Origin: Sarcophilus harrisii
Taxonomy: Eukaryota > Chordata > Mammalia > Dasyuromorphia > Dasyuridae
Length of the DNA stretch: 64,000 nt
NCBI RefSeq assembly: GCF_902635505.1
Contig: NC_045430.1
Coordinates: 29,655,564-29,719,563, forward strand
Reading direction: 5' to 3'
This document shows, one piece after another, positions 47,130-57,800 of the stretch; the stretch's first letter is position 1, and each line of letters opens with the position of its first letter. A program made the position numbers and the translations under genes. Below the pieces are notes generated by a model. It was not told the origin of the DNA, ran no database searches, and was given only the letters and a program-made list of their open reading frames with translations.

Positions 47130-47604
47130 GGCTCTTATTGCTGTTTAGCTAGACTATGTTACAATGGCCTCCTAATTGGTTTCCCTGTCTTAGACCTTTC
47201 CCCTCTCCTATCCATTCTCCCACAACTGTCAAAATCATTTTCCTAACTATTTCCTCTAGGGTCAAGTACAAACTACTTGGTTTGATGCTTAAAGCGCTTT
47301 ACAACCTGGTTTAAAACCACCTTTTAACCCTATTCTACATTATTTTCTTTGGCACACTCTATTTTACATCAAACTAGCCTTTTCTCTCCTCATATACAAC
47401 ACTTCTCACTCCATGCTTTGCCATTAAACATCCCTCATGCTTGGAATCCTTCATTCTGCTTCAAAGAATCCCTCACTTCCTTCCTTAAGCACCATCTTCT
47501 ACATGAAGTCTTCCCTGATTTCCCCCATACCGCTAATATTCTTCCTCCCAGGCTAACTTATAATCAGCTACCTCATTTATTCTATTTATATAATTATATA
47601 TATA

Positions 47605-47642
<38 letters not shown>

Positions 47643-47822
47643 GTTATTTGGGTATATATTCACATTTATATATGTACATATATTTATATATATTTGCTGT
47701 GCTCCCAGTTAAAGTACAAGATTATCTTTTCTTCCTAGAGGGCAGGAATTGTTTAATTTATTTGTATAATGTACTTATACCAGCACAATGCATGGCACAC
47801 AGTAAATGCTTTTAGATTGAAA
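47130..47822 (+). mobile_element. L2 3' region with a (TA)n expansion
   Basis: gttacaatggcctcctaatt, then catgcttggaatccttcatt, ctacatgaagtcttccctga and gcatggcacacagtaaatgc. The TA repeat lies at 47590-47690. Confidence 0.82.
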
Positions 47823-48084
47823 TATGTTGGAAATATACTTCAAGGACACCAGCAAAGACCTTGTGGAGAAGGTTGTACTTGAGCTAAGCCCTGAAGAGAG
47901 CTTGGGGTTCCAAGGAATAAAGATGGATCAGGTGCGGAGTGAAGTCTATCCTCTCTCTCACTGATACAGGGCCGAGAGTTATTAACTATTAACTGATAGC
48001 ATGTTATATTGCCCCTTGCTAACTCCTTTATCTCCATTGCTCAATAATGTTTTTTCTGTTTATACCACACCTTCCTTCCACTCA
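47823..48084. other. Anonymous sequence
   Basis: Nothing recognised. Confidence 0.4.
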
Positions 48085-48640
48085 TTTATTAATTTTCCTA
48101 AAGGGCCAAATTGTCCAGATTACCCTCCTTCTTCCTATTCAGTCAACTCCAATGGCTCCCTATATTACATTAAAGATTAAATAAAATCCTCTTTTTGACA
48201 CTTAAATCCCTTCCTAACCTGCCTCCTTTCTACCTCGCCAGTCTTCTTCCACATTTCTTCCTTTCTTGTTTTCTTAATCCCATGACACTAACCTCCTTAT
48301 TACTGCTCACACAAAACACTCCATTTCCCAATTCTGCCTTTTCATTGGAGGTTCCCCACGCTTGGAATTCCCTCCTTTTTCACTCTCTCCTCCTCCTAGA
48401 TTCTCTGGCTTCCTTCCAATTCCAACCAAAAGCCTTTCAATACTAGTATCTTCCTTCCCTCTGCAATTACCTCCAAATTATCTTTTCTATATCTTGTTTG
48501 TACATAGTTATTTTTGCATGTTGTCTGCCCCATTATTCTAGAGCAAAGGGACTGATTTTGGTTTCTTTGCATCTTCAAAGTTCAGCACAACTCCTGGAAC
48601 AAAGGAGGCATTTAATAAATGCTTGTCAGCTTAACTTGAT
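48085..48640 (+). mobile_element. L2 3' region
   Basis: aactccaatggctccctata, then cccttcctaacctgcctcc, acgcttggaattccctcctt, cttgtttgtacatagttatt and ggcatttaataaatgcttgt. A second L2 only 260 bp after the previous one. Confidence 0.82.
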
Positions 48641-49395
48641 ACACAATATGGGTCTGATCCATTCATTAGTCAGGCTAGATTTTTTTTTTTTCCAACGTGT
48701 GCAAAAGAGAATGCAATTTTGAGCAGAATATTCATAGCTTAAAGTCCAAATCCTACAGGAAAAAGTCCTTTTTCTGAAGAACTTGAGTGGAATTCCATAT
48801 GGCTTTCTGAATGTCCCAGAGCTGACTTCCTGTTTGTCTGAAAGGGTTACTGAAACCAGCAGCAACTAGAAAATCGTCCCAGCAGTGTTCTCAGCCCTGA
48901 GACACAAGTAGGAGATCATGGTTAAGAATTTTCACCCAGCCCAAAGATCCCAAACACTAAATCTCTCCCTTGCACGGCTCATCGTTGACTATGATTGGAG
49001 AGGGCAGCCTTAAGCCTGCCCAAGGAAGAAGCTACTTGTTGAATTGGTCCAAATGGAAGCTTGGGGGAAAGGGGAAAGTATGGGGGTCAGAGAGAGGAGC
49101 AAAGTTGCATGTAACCCTAGGCTTTCTCTCCCTCCACTTTCTCTTTTGGCACTCTCATAGCTTCAAATAGTACCTCTAAGCAACAATTCCTAAATATATT
49201 TATCAAGGTCTAATCTCTCCTGAGCTTCAGAGGGCATCCACAGATACCAGTAGTTTTAGAGACCTTTTCCTCTGTACTTGTTCTTTCCAACTTCACATCT
49301 TTCATTAACAGGACCCCCATTCTATTCAGTCTGCCACGTTTGAAAGCTGAATGTTACTGCTTATAGTCAATTGCTTACCAAGTCCTGTGGATTTC
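48641..49395. other. Anonymous sequence
   Basis: No recognised gene or repeat. Confidence 0.45.
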
Positions 49396-49530
49396 ACCAA
49401 TGTGATATTTTCTTTCTCTTTTAAGTTTATTACTATTTTTAACATTCTTTTTTTTTTTTTTTTATCTTGAGTACCAAATTCTCTCCCTCTTCCACTCATT
49501 GAGAAGCTAAGTAACAAGTCATCAGCAATA
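49396..49530 (-). mobile_element. Inverted L1 3' end fragment
   Basis: A T run, then cttgagtaccaaattctctc and ccactcattgagaagctaag. Confidence 0.6.
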
Positions 49531-49599
49531 TTTTTATATCAAGTCTATCCTAGTAAGGCCTACCAATAATAGACCATTCCCTTCTCTTTCTATTCATCC

Positions 49600-50155
49600 T
49601 TCAGACTCACCCACATGCTTGCCCTCTGCTAAAAAAATATAGGAACTCACTCTTGGGTTCCTATTGTTTAATGAGTAAAGTTCAGCCTCATTAAACTGCC
49701 ATTCAATTCTCTTTGTAATTTGATCCTCCTCTGCCCTCCTAGTGTTAGCTTATATGATTTCCCTGGTGCATTCTGTGCATCACATAAATTGAATGACCCA
49801 CCAGCCTTAGAAATATCCGAGTCTGATTTCTAATTGCCTTTGTTCAAGATACTTCCTATATTGAACGCCCTTCTTTCTTTTCTTGGTCTTTTGAACCCTT
49901 TTTTATCCCTTAAAACACAACTGATCCACAAAGAATAATTTGATATTTCCTCCTAATTAAAACTCACACACAAGCTAGATACTTCCTTATTGCACCTGTA
50001 ACGTATTATTTTATATTGCCGGGATCTCTTTATGTGCATAGGATTCTTGAAAGGAACAACCATGCAGCATTTCCTTTGTTGTTACCCCCAGGCTCTTGCA
50101 CAGTTCACTGCACACAGTAGGTTCTTCATAAATGTTCATTAAATTGAATTCCTCC
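49600..50155 (+). mobile_element. L2 3' region, diverged
   Basis: ctcattaaactgccattcaa, then gttcaagatacttcctatat, cttccttattgcacctgtaa and cacacagtaggttcttcata. Confidence 0.65.
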
Positions 50156-50424
50156 AATCAACAGAAATCCATCAAATGCCTAGTGTGTGCAAGGAATTTA
50201 AATGTACTGAATCTCTCTGTGTCCTTGGAGCCAACTATAAATACTGGGTAACTACCAGCTTCTCTAATTTACCTAATCTCACTAATTAGCAGTGAGGTTA
50301 ATTCTCTGTACCTCATTGCTATTTGAACAAGCCAACGATAGAAAGGACTAGGCCAGAGTTTTACAGCCTATTTTCAAATTTTTCTTTTAAATTCGCGGTT
50401 AAATTTCAGTTCAGTTGTTTAACT
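50156..50424. other. Anonymous sequence before the minisatellite
   Basis: 50160-50200 is a decayed inverted L2 end (catcaaatgcctagtgtgtg). Nothing else recognised. Confidence 0.4.
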
Positions 50425-51020
50425 ATTAAAAGCGACAAGGTGAAAAGGGTAGTTTTATTAACGATTAAATGATAATTATTAATTAAATAATTAATTAACA
50501 TTTTTAAAGGGAAAGATTAAAAAGGTAGTTTTGTTAACTATTAAAAAAAGAAAAGGCAAGATTTAAAAAGTAGTAAAATTTTAAAATAACTATTAAAAAA
50601 AGAAAAGGCAAGATTTAAAAAGTAGTAAATTTTTAAAATAAATAACTATTAAGAAAAGAAAAGGCAAGATTTAAAAAGTAGTAAATTTTAAAAATAAATA
50701 ACTATTAAGAAAAGAAAAGGCAAGATTTAAAAAGTAGCAAATTTTAAAAATAAATAACTATTAAGAAAAGAAAAGGCAAGATTTAAAAAGTAGCAAATTT
50801 TAAAAATAAATAACTATTAAAAAAAAGAAAAGGCAAGATTTAAAAAGTAGTAAATTTTTAAAATAAATAACTATTAAAAAATAAATAAATAAATAAATAA
50901 CTATTAAAAAAAGAAAAGGCAAGATTTAAAAAGTAGTAAATTTTTAAAATAAATAATTAACTATTAAAAAAAGGAAAGGCAAGATTTAAAAAGTAGTAAA
51001 TTTTTAAAATTAAGTTAAAT
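50425..51020. repeat. AT-rich minisatellite, eight main units of about 56 bp
   Basis: The core GGCAAGATTTAAAAAGTAG recurs at 50555, 50607, 50663, 50719, 50775, 50832, 50918 and 50978. Spacings are 52, 56, 56, 56, 57, 86 and 60 bp; the 86 bp unit holds an (ATAA)n expansion. Each unit also carries TAACTATTAA and AAAGAAAAGG. Degenerate relatives begin near 50425. On the strand read by the tRNA gene every unit is full of T runs. Confidence 0.9.
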
Positions 51021-51037
51021 TATTTTTAAAAATAAGG

Positions 51038-51041
51038 AAAA
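51038..51041 (-). terminator. Pol III terminator of tRNA-Asp
   Basis: AAAA on the + strand is TTTT in the direction of tRNA transcription, about 10 nt after the tRNA 3' end. More T runs follow in the neighbouring minisatellite and could act as back-up terminators. Confidence 0.75.
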
Positions 51042-51051
51042 GAAGTCGCGC

Positions 51052-51123
51052 CTCCCCGTCGGGGAATCGAACCCCGGTCTCCCGCGTGACAGGCGGGGAT
51101 ACTCACCACTATACTAACGAGGA
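51052..51123 (-). tRNA. tRNA-Asp (anticodon GTC)
   Basis: The reverse complement is a 72 nt tRNA that folds into a complete cloverleaf without intron or CCA. The acceptor stem pairs TCCTCG(T) with (A)CGGGGA, discriminator G72. The anticodon GTC is at 51088-51090. The A box (TAGTATAGTGG) is at 51106-51116 and the B box (GGTTCGATTCC) at 51063-51073. It appears identical to the standard mammalian tRNA-Asp-GTC as I recall it. A T4 run on the transcribed strand (AAAA at 51038-51041) lies about 10 nt past the 3' end and can terminate Pol III. The gene points away from LTA4H. Confidence 0.97.
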
Positions 51124-51193
51124 GTACATGCAAGGACTCGGGCAATTGGTTTCATAACCTGGCCCTTGTTTCCCCGCCCACGCCGACCAAGGA

Positions 51194-51233
51194 CCAATGA
51201 GAGCGAGGGCTCGGTTCCGGCTGCCAATCCAAT
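51194..51233 (+). promoter_or_regulatory. CCAAT-box cluster (NF-Y-like)
   Basis: GACCAATGAG at 51192-51201 is a near-ideal NF-Y site. Two more CCAAT cores follow head to tail at 51224 and 51229. The cluster is about 470-510 bp before the LTA4H start codon and 70-110 bp from the 5' end of the divergent tRNA gene. Confidence 0.5.
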
Positions 51234-51512
51234 TCAACAGAGGCCCCGTGTGACACGTGGGAGTAGATCGCGGGAAGGAGAGCCACAAAGCCGATGTCGT
51301 TCATTGTTATGCTTTTTGCAGCCTCCGTTCTGTGGTCTCACACAGAGGGCCGCCTTCCCCTGCCGGGCTCTCTACCCGCTGCCCGAGGCAGACATCTTTT
51401 CTTTAGGGTCCCGCAGCGGTTACCGGAGGCAGACATCTCCCCCTTAAACAGGAAAAGCCCTCCTCACTCCGCCTCCGAGCACTCATAGCCCCTCCCAGGC
51501 GCGGTGCCTCAC

Positions 51513-51583
51513 GGGATTTGTAGTCTGGCTCCCGCCGACCCGGCGCTCCCGGCAGCCCGCCAGGACTTCCTTTCCCGGCATGC
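51513..51583 (+). promoter_or_regulatory. Two ZNF143/THAP11 (SBS)-like motifs
   Basis: On the - strand, 51513-51524 reads ACTACAAATCCC, the core of the ZNF143 consensus. On the + strand, 51565-51583 reads ACTTCCTTTCCCGGCATGC, which matches the recalled consensus ACTACAATTCCCAGCATGC at 15 of 19 positions. They lie about 120-190 bp before the LTA4H ATG, the usual place for such sites in CpG-island promoters. Binding is inferred. Confidence 0.6.
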
Positions 51584-51700
51584 CGCACTCTCCCCTCGTC
51601 ACCCCTCCCCCGCTTTTCCCCGCCCTCCCCAGGCGCCGAGAGGACGCGGGCAGGCTGACTGAGTTAGTAAAGCTCCCGGCTTCTCCGGAGTGGACGAGCC

Positions 51701-51859
51701 ATGGCGGAGGCTCCCGACTGGTGCTCCTTGGCCTCGCCGGCTTCCGTCTGCCATATCACGCACCTGCACTTGCGTTGCGCCGTCGACTTCGCCCGGCGGG
51801 CTCTGCGGGCTACGGCCCAGCTCACCGTGCGCTCTCAGGAGGACAGCCTGCGCAAGCTG
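51701..51859 (+). CDS. LTA4H: LTA4H coding exon 1
   Basis: This exon is 159 nt (53 codons) from ATG to CTG, the same length as human exon 1 by my count, and ends in phase 0 at the donor gtacgc. It encodes the first strands of the N-terminal domain. Residues 2-7 and a few basic substitutions ([16 protein letters not shown]) differ from human, while the [10 protein letters not shown] and SQED blocks are kept. The 5' UTR lies just upstream in GC-rich DNA. I cannot fix the transcription start, and no TATA box is evident. Confidence 0.96.
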
Positions 51860-54800
51860 GTACGCTGGGGCCCCGGACTCGCGACCCCTGACCCCCGGGC
51901 CCTCCCCCTCCCCCTCCCCCTCCCCCTCCCCGAGCTGCGAGCCCCGTCTCCGGCGCCGGAGCCCCGTGACCTTGAGCCGGCCGCTGACCCTCCTGGTCCT
52001 CAGTTTCCCCGTCCGCGCTCTGACCCCCGCCCCCCTTTTTTCATTTATGTCACTTCCCTTAGTTACATGTTATTTTCTTCCCTTCGGCCTCAGTTTCCCC
52101 AAATAGTAAAAACTAGAGGGTAGGACCAGAGAACTTGAGAGGTCCCTTACAGCTCCGTGACATTTCCCCCTTTATAGGTCATTTCCCCACTTTCGGCCTC
52201 AGTTTCCCCATCTGTAAAGTGAAAAGAGCTGGAGTGAAGGGTCTCCACAATTCCTTCCCGCCCCAGATCTGGGCTCTCATGACCTCCTTTGCAAGTCACT
52301 TTCTCTGCTGGGCCTCAGTTTCCCTATCTGTATAGTAAAGGAGCCTCTTAATCAGTCATTATCCATCCCTGGACCCCCCTCTGTTTAAAAAAAAAAAAAA
52401 AAAAGTCTCTGAGGATCCCTTCCAACTGTCAGCTCCTCCCTTTGCACCTGCAGACTCTGAAACTCTGCACCCGCGCACACCCCCATCATACCCTCTCCCT
52501 ACCTCAGCTCCCCTCTCAGCTTCCTCTTTTTGCTCCATCCCACCCCAGCCTCCCGTATCCGTCCCCAAACCACCCAAATGCCCCTTGCTCCCAGCCTTTA
52601 CAGCCTCCAGTTCCCTCCCACCAATCCTTTCCATCATCTCCTTCCTAACTCCAACTCTATTTCCTGCCCAACCCCCAAATCGTGAGCGCCCCATCCCTCT
52701 CCAGGCTCAGAGCCTTTCCCTGCCTTCCCAGCTTCCATTTCATTTAAATGATTCGGACACTTCCTTGATAATTTGTTCCCCACCCCTCACCCGTGTTCCT
52801 GCTCCATCACCTCACGTCCCCTGAGCCCCATGGGAGACACTTCCTCCCTCCAGTTCAGAACGCCTCCTCTTTTCCTGGGGGTCTGTAGCATTTTCTGGTC
52901 ACCCTGTGTCCACCAACTTCCTTTCCGTGGTCTTCGTGCCAGTCCTGGCCAAAGCAACTCTTGTCATCTGTTCCTGATCCATTCCGGCTACATGCACACA
53001 ATATGGGGGCTCTGGGTGGGGAGGGCTTTCTGGGAATTCCAGGATCCGTTTGCTTGCTCGGCCTGACGGCCACTTTTTGTGCTTGCAGTTAAGGACCGCT
53101 TTCTAGGGAAGACGAGCAAGACTTTGCCAGAAAACATCGCATTTGTACTGTGGGCCGGACCGGCAGTGGGGTTTGCTTAGCAGATTAGAGTGGGTCTTTG
53201 CCATTTCTTTCTCCATTGGATTAAGAGAGGGAAGTGACTTGCCTCACATCACAGGGCTGTTACTGTTTGTCTTTTATGGCATTCAAGTGAACTGGATTTA
53301 AGGGAGGGAGAGCCCTGCCAAGTTACCAGCTCACTTCCTCCTCCCGGGTCACACAGGTAGCAAGGGTCTGAAGCCACATTTAAGTCACCTCTTCCTGGGC
53401 CTCAGTTTCTCGTCTGGTACACAACTGCCTATTGTTGGAAAAGTAGCAGGTTTTTAACTATTGTCAAGAGTTTCTGCTCATTCATAATTAAGAAAGTACC
53501 TTTTATTTGAAGATTTCAGAGGAGAATTTTGGAAGTTAGAAGCAGATAAAAGGACCCGCTCCATTTACCACAACTGGCTACAAAAAAGATTTTTTGGCAC
53601 ATTATAACCCAAACCCCTAAATAATAGTGATAAGCAGAAGATTCCTGTGCTAGAGCAGACTTCTCAAACTTTTTCCACTTGTGATTCCTTTTTGCCCAAG
53701 AAATTTTTACATGACTGGATATATAGATATATATCATAGGTATACAAATCAAACATTTATTGACAATAAATCATAAATTTTCAATTCTCACATTCAGTTA
53801 TGACTCACAGTTTAAGAAGCTGGACTATTGATGGGGGCAAGATCAAGGTTAAAACAAACTGGACAAAGTAGTCACAGCTAAGAATGTTTTCCCGAGTCAG
53901 CTTCCTTTTCCATAAGTTTACTGTGGACCAATTCCTTTTATTAGGGTCCTAGGTTTCTACTTAGAAGAACCATGGATACAATTTCCTTATTTTAGAGAAG
54001 AAGAAATTGAGACTCAGGGAGGATGGTTAAGAAAGTGGCCCAAGTTGACCTAGGTGGTAATTAGAAGCCAGGTCCTAGAACTCAGGCCACTGAAGAGACC
54101 ATTCACGATGGCCTCTGGACTTCCAGTTCTAGGCCCGTTAACCTAAATGTGCCCCTTTTGTGCAATGTTACCATGAATGAAGCTCTTCAAGCACCAAGAT
54201 GGGGTACTTCTCCCAGGCACCCCAGCTATCTGGCTTAGGCCTGAGTTCTAGCAAAGTACACTTTGTTCTGAGGGTCAGCTTGAAGTAAGGTATCTTTTGC
54301 TAAGATAGCAACGTTGCATGGGTAGGGCTAAAGCAAATTAGTTTCAATAGATCGTTTCACTAATGATTCATAAAGCATTTTAATAGTTTGAATTTGCCTA
54401 CTGAAATTAAGAATAAACACGTTAACTGTGTATTTTATGACTGTCTTTTCTCATTATCTGGTTGTAGAAAACAGTCCACCTATTACTCAATTAAATATGA
54501 AAAGTACTCAGCCAGAAGGAATATAGTTAGCAATGCTTGAGATCTAGATGAGTGGAAAATAATGATTTGTCTGTTTCTAACAGTGGTGGTCTACCATAGC
54601 CAGAGCCCAAAGCTTGCATGATGCTTAACTGCAGATGATCAAGAGTGTTGGCAAGAAAGTTAAATCTTTTTTAGGTTTCTTTTTTTTTTATTTTTAAGTT
54701 TCAATTTTTGTTCATTTCTCTTTCTCAAGAACAGTTCAAGGATTATTTCTAAAAGTTCAGATCTTTATTTGAGAACATAATGTTAAAAAATCTTTATTAA

Positions 54801-57800
54801 TTGTAATGTTTAATAATTAATCTTAATTGGCCTATTATCTTTCAGGTGAGTTCAAACTTGGTATTCAAGGTTCTCCTCAATCTGAGACTACCCTTCCTCC
54901 TCCTTCAGCCTTATTTATCTCTGTGACCTCCCCATGCAGGCTGGAAGGGTCCGCCATCACTATTCCTCAGCATCTCCCCAACAATCCCTGGGTGTCTTGT
55001 ATTTTGGCCCCTTAATGTCCAGCATGCCCTCTCTCCCTCTCAAAGCTCTTTGAGTATCTTGTTTATTCTCAAATTTCAATTAAAACATTATGATTTCTCC
55101 TTGAAGCCTTCCCAAACCCTGTGGTTTGGGAACTTCTGCAGATTTTGCATTGGAAAGAGGGCAACTCTACAACTTCCTTATGCAAAACTGGGCAATCTAT
55201 TTCTGCAGATGGCTTCTTATCCCCTAATTCTATTGTATCCCTGGGGGCATAGAGGATAGCTTACCTAACTGTGAATCTCAGCCCAGCACATGACTGTGCT
55301 TTTTACACATGTCATTTACCAAATCATTGTTCATTCATTCAACAGTTGAATGAATGAACGGCGAGAGCTGTCGAAGACCCCGGGAAGAAGAATTTAGAAT
55401 GGCAAAATTCAAATATTTACTGTCAAGTAAATATAGTAAAAAAAAAAAAAAACCTTTATAAATTATCTTGTTTAATAATTCATCTTAATTGGCTCATTCT
55501 CAGATAAGTTCATACTTGATCTTCAAGACTTTCTTCAGGCTGGCACTACCTTCCCTCCTTGTCCAGCCTTGTAATTTTTATCTTGGCCCTGAAGAACACT
55601 TAATGAAGGCTAACTAGTCCATTAAATTTCTTAAAATTAATATTTAAAACTTATAAATTTAGGGTCTAGAGGCTTTGTGTAGATGTTCTAAAGATAACAT
55701 CTAATCATTTGTTAGGACTTCCCACTTTTTAAGGACAGATCCAATTCATTGGAAAATATATTTATTAAATACCTCCCCTGTACAGAGAGCATTGTGCTAG
55801 CTAGACTTGGGGAAGATAGCTAAGAAGGAGGAATGTGGCCCAGTCTGCCATTTTGTTGGGTAGGACAGTACCCTTTACATTTCATTGGGTGGTCTCATTG
55901 CCCCTTGCATCCGTGCTGGTCCTGAGATTCTTTGAACTTGGACTGGTTCTCTGAATGGGCCGTCCGATGCTCCCCAACTCCAGCTCCTGCAGCTTGGTGG
56001 GACCTGCCCTTGACCTTCCCTTGGAGACCTCAGGGTATCTCGTGTGCCCTCTGATTGGAATCATAGGAGAGGAACATACACATGTGCCCATGATTAGAAA
56101 GTAAAGCAGGCAGGGCAGGCCTGCACATCTGGCCTCAGACCCTTCTAGATCCAGCATAAGCCCCTTCCCCTGCCAGCCCCCTCATCTATAACCTGAGCTG
56201 GAGAAGGAAATGGCAGACCTCTCCAGGATCTCTGCCAAGAAAACCCTAGGTGAGCTCATAAAGAGTTGGACCGAGCAACAAAACTACAGACATGGAAGGT
56301 ACTAGAGAAGGTCTGAGGAATTTCTCACTTTCTGGGGAACCGGCCCTTTGCTTGGGGGACATTGTGTCGTTGCCAGCATCAGTTCTTAAAAGTCAGTTGG
56401 TCTGATTCCCAGGCACTCAACTCAGTCTTCTAAGAAGTGAGTCTCCTACTCAAAGACTCTTTCAATCCCGAGGTGCCTGGAGGGGTAGGTTTCACATACA
56501 GCTTTCTAGTCACATCTGTCTTCCTTCAGTAAATACTTCCTGTGTGATCCAAAGGGCTGAGCTAAGTGAAAATAGAGGAGGAAAGGACCAGGTGGGTTTC
56601 CACCTTTGCAGAATTTACAAGATAATTGGGTAAATGAGAAATAACCTGCATAGTCAAAGAAGACCAGAATTAGTTGTGGGTAAGTACTATTATGGAGAAT
56701 ATTACTTGAATATATGATCACAGGATCAACCCTGGAGATCTGGAAGTGAACTTAGAGGTTGTATCAAATACAGTCCCCTAATGTTACAGATGGAGAAACT
56801 AAGGCTGGGTGGGGGAGATTTGTTTGGTTTTGTTTTTAAACTTGCCCAGGGTCACTCAGCTACTAAGTGTGGGAGACAGGATTTGCACTCAGATCTCTCT
56901 CTTTCTGTCTTAAAACAGTGTAATCTGTAACAAATGGGATTATGTTTTTAATTATATGGAACCTATTTATAATCATCAGATTATCTGGTTTGTAGACTGT
57001 CTAGACTCCTTTATTTCCCTTCCTTCCAGTTACCATTTTTTTTGGCTATGCGCTGCTTACTGTGATGTTAACTGAGCAGTGTGCCAACAACAGTTTATTT
57101 GGAAACTTCCTGTCACGTTTGGAGCTGCAAGCTGAGAATTGATTCCAAGAGGCAGCACAGTGTCAGGAAGACCTGTTTTCATAATCCTAGAGCTTGTGAC
57201 AGCCAGCAGGTTACTTAACTTTTTGGGTCCCCCACAACTCCCTAAGACCGTGGATCTCAGAGTGTGGTCTAGGACCCCTAAGGTGGCCTGCAACCTTAAA
57301 ATTATGTTCATAATACTAAGATGGCTTAATTTCTGACACAGCAAATCACTCTTTTGATATGACCTACATAAACAAAAGCTATTTGGGGTATGTGGGGTGG
57401 TGACCCCTAATTTTAAGAGTTTAAAGGGGTCCTGAGACTAGAAAGTTTGAGAGCCACTTTTCTTGCTACAACTTGTTGGAAGCAGATGGAGGGTAGGGGA
57501 ATTTCCCACAGGGAGGAAAACACTGGCCTAGGAAAAAATCATTATGGGAATGCCTGACAGAATAAGCTTTTAATAAAAGGTGATTGATAGAACTAAAAAG
57601 ATGTCAGGACTAGGGAGAGAATACTAGCCAACATTCTGTCGTGTTCTAAGGTTTGTAAAGTGCCAACATTTATCATCTCAATTTGGTCCTCCCAGGATTC
57701 TTTTGTAGTAGGTACTCTTTAAAGGGTGTTATTGGAGAGGAGAACTGAGAAAAACCGAAGGACCCCGGCCTTCAGGGGCCCTTGTTAGAGGGGGTGAGAA

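Larger units (their letters stand above)
51050..52010 (+). promoter_or_regulatory. LTA4H: CpG-rich promoter region of LTA4H
   Basis: GC content and CpG frequency rise abruptly after the AT-rich array that ends near 51020 and stay high through the tRNA gene, exon 1 and the start of intron 1. This looks like a CpG island with a TATA-less Pol II promoter. It contains CCAAT boxes at 51194-51198, 51224-51228 and 51229-51233, an inverted one (ATTGG) at 51145-51149, and two ZNF143/THAP11-like sites. The exact transcription start cannot be read from sequence alone. Confidence 0.8.

Noticed and set aside
1-50400. ELK3 exons on the - strand
   Set aside because: ELK3 is expected upstream of LTA4H by synteny, but no ETS-domain sequence was found in any frame.
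50425-51020. Regular repeats with spacers, resembling a CRISPR array
   Set aside because: The units are tandem with near-identical AT-rich content throughout, there are no unique spacers, and the genome is mammalian.
51166-51588. ORFs upstream of the LTA4H ATG
   Set aside because: GC-rich promoter DNA gives long random frames; no homology recognised.
51860-52123. Extension of LTA4H exon 1 reading frame into intron 1
   Set aside because: The frame stays open by chance across the C-rich array. The donor gtacgc at 51860 and the match to human exon lengths place the exon end at 51859.
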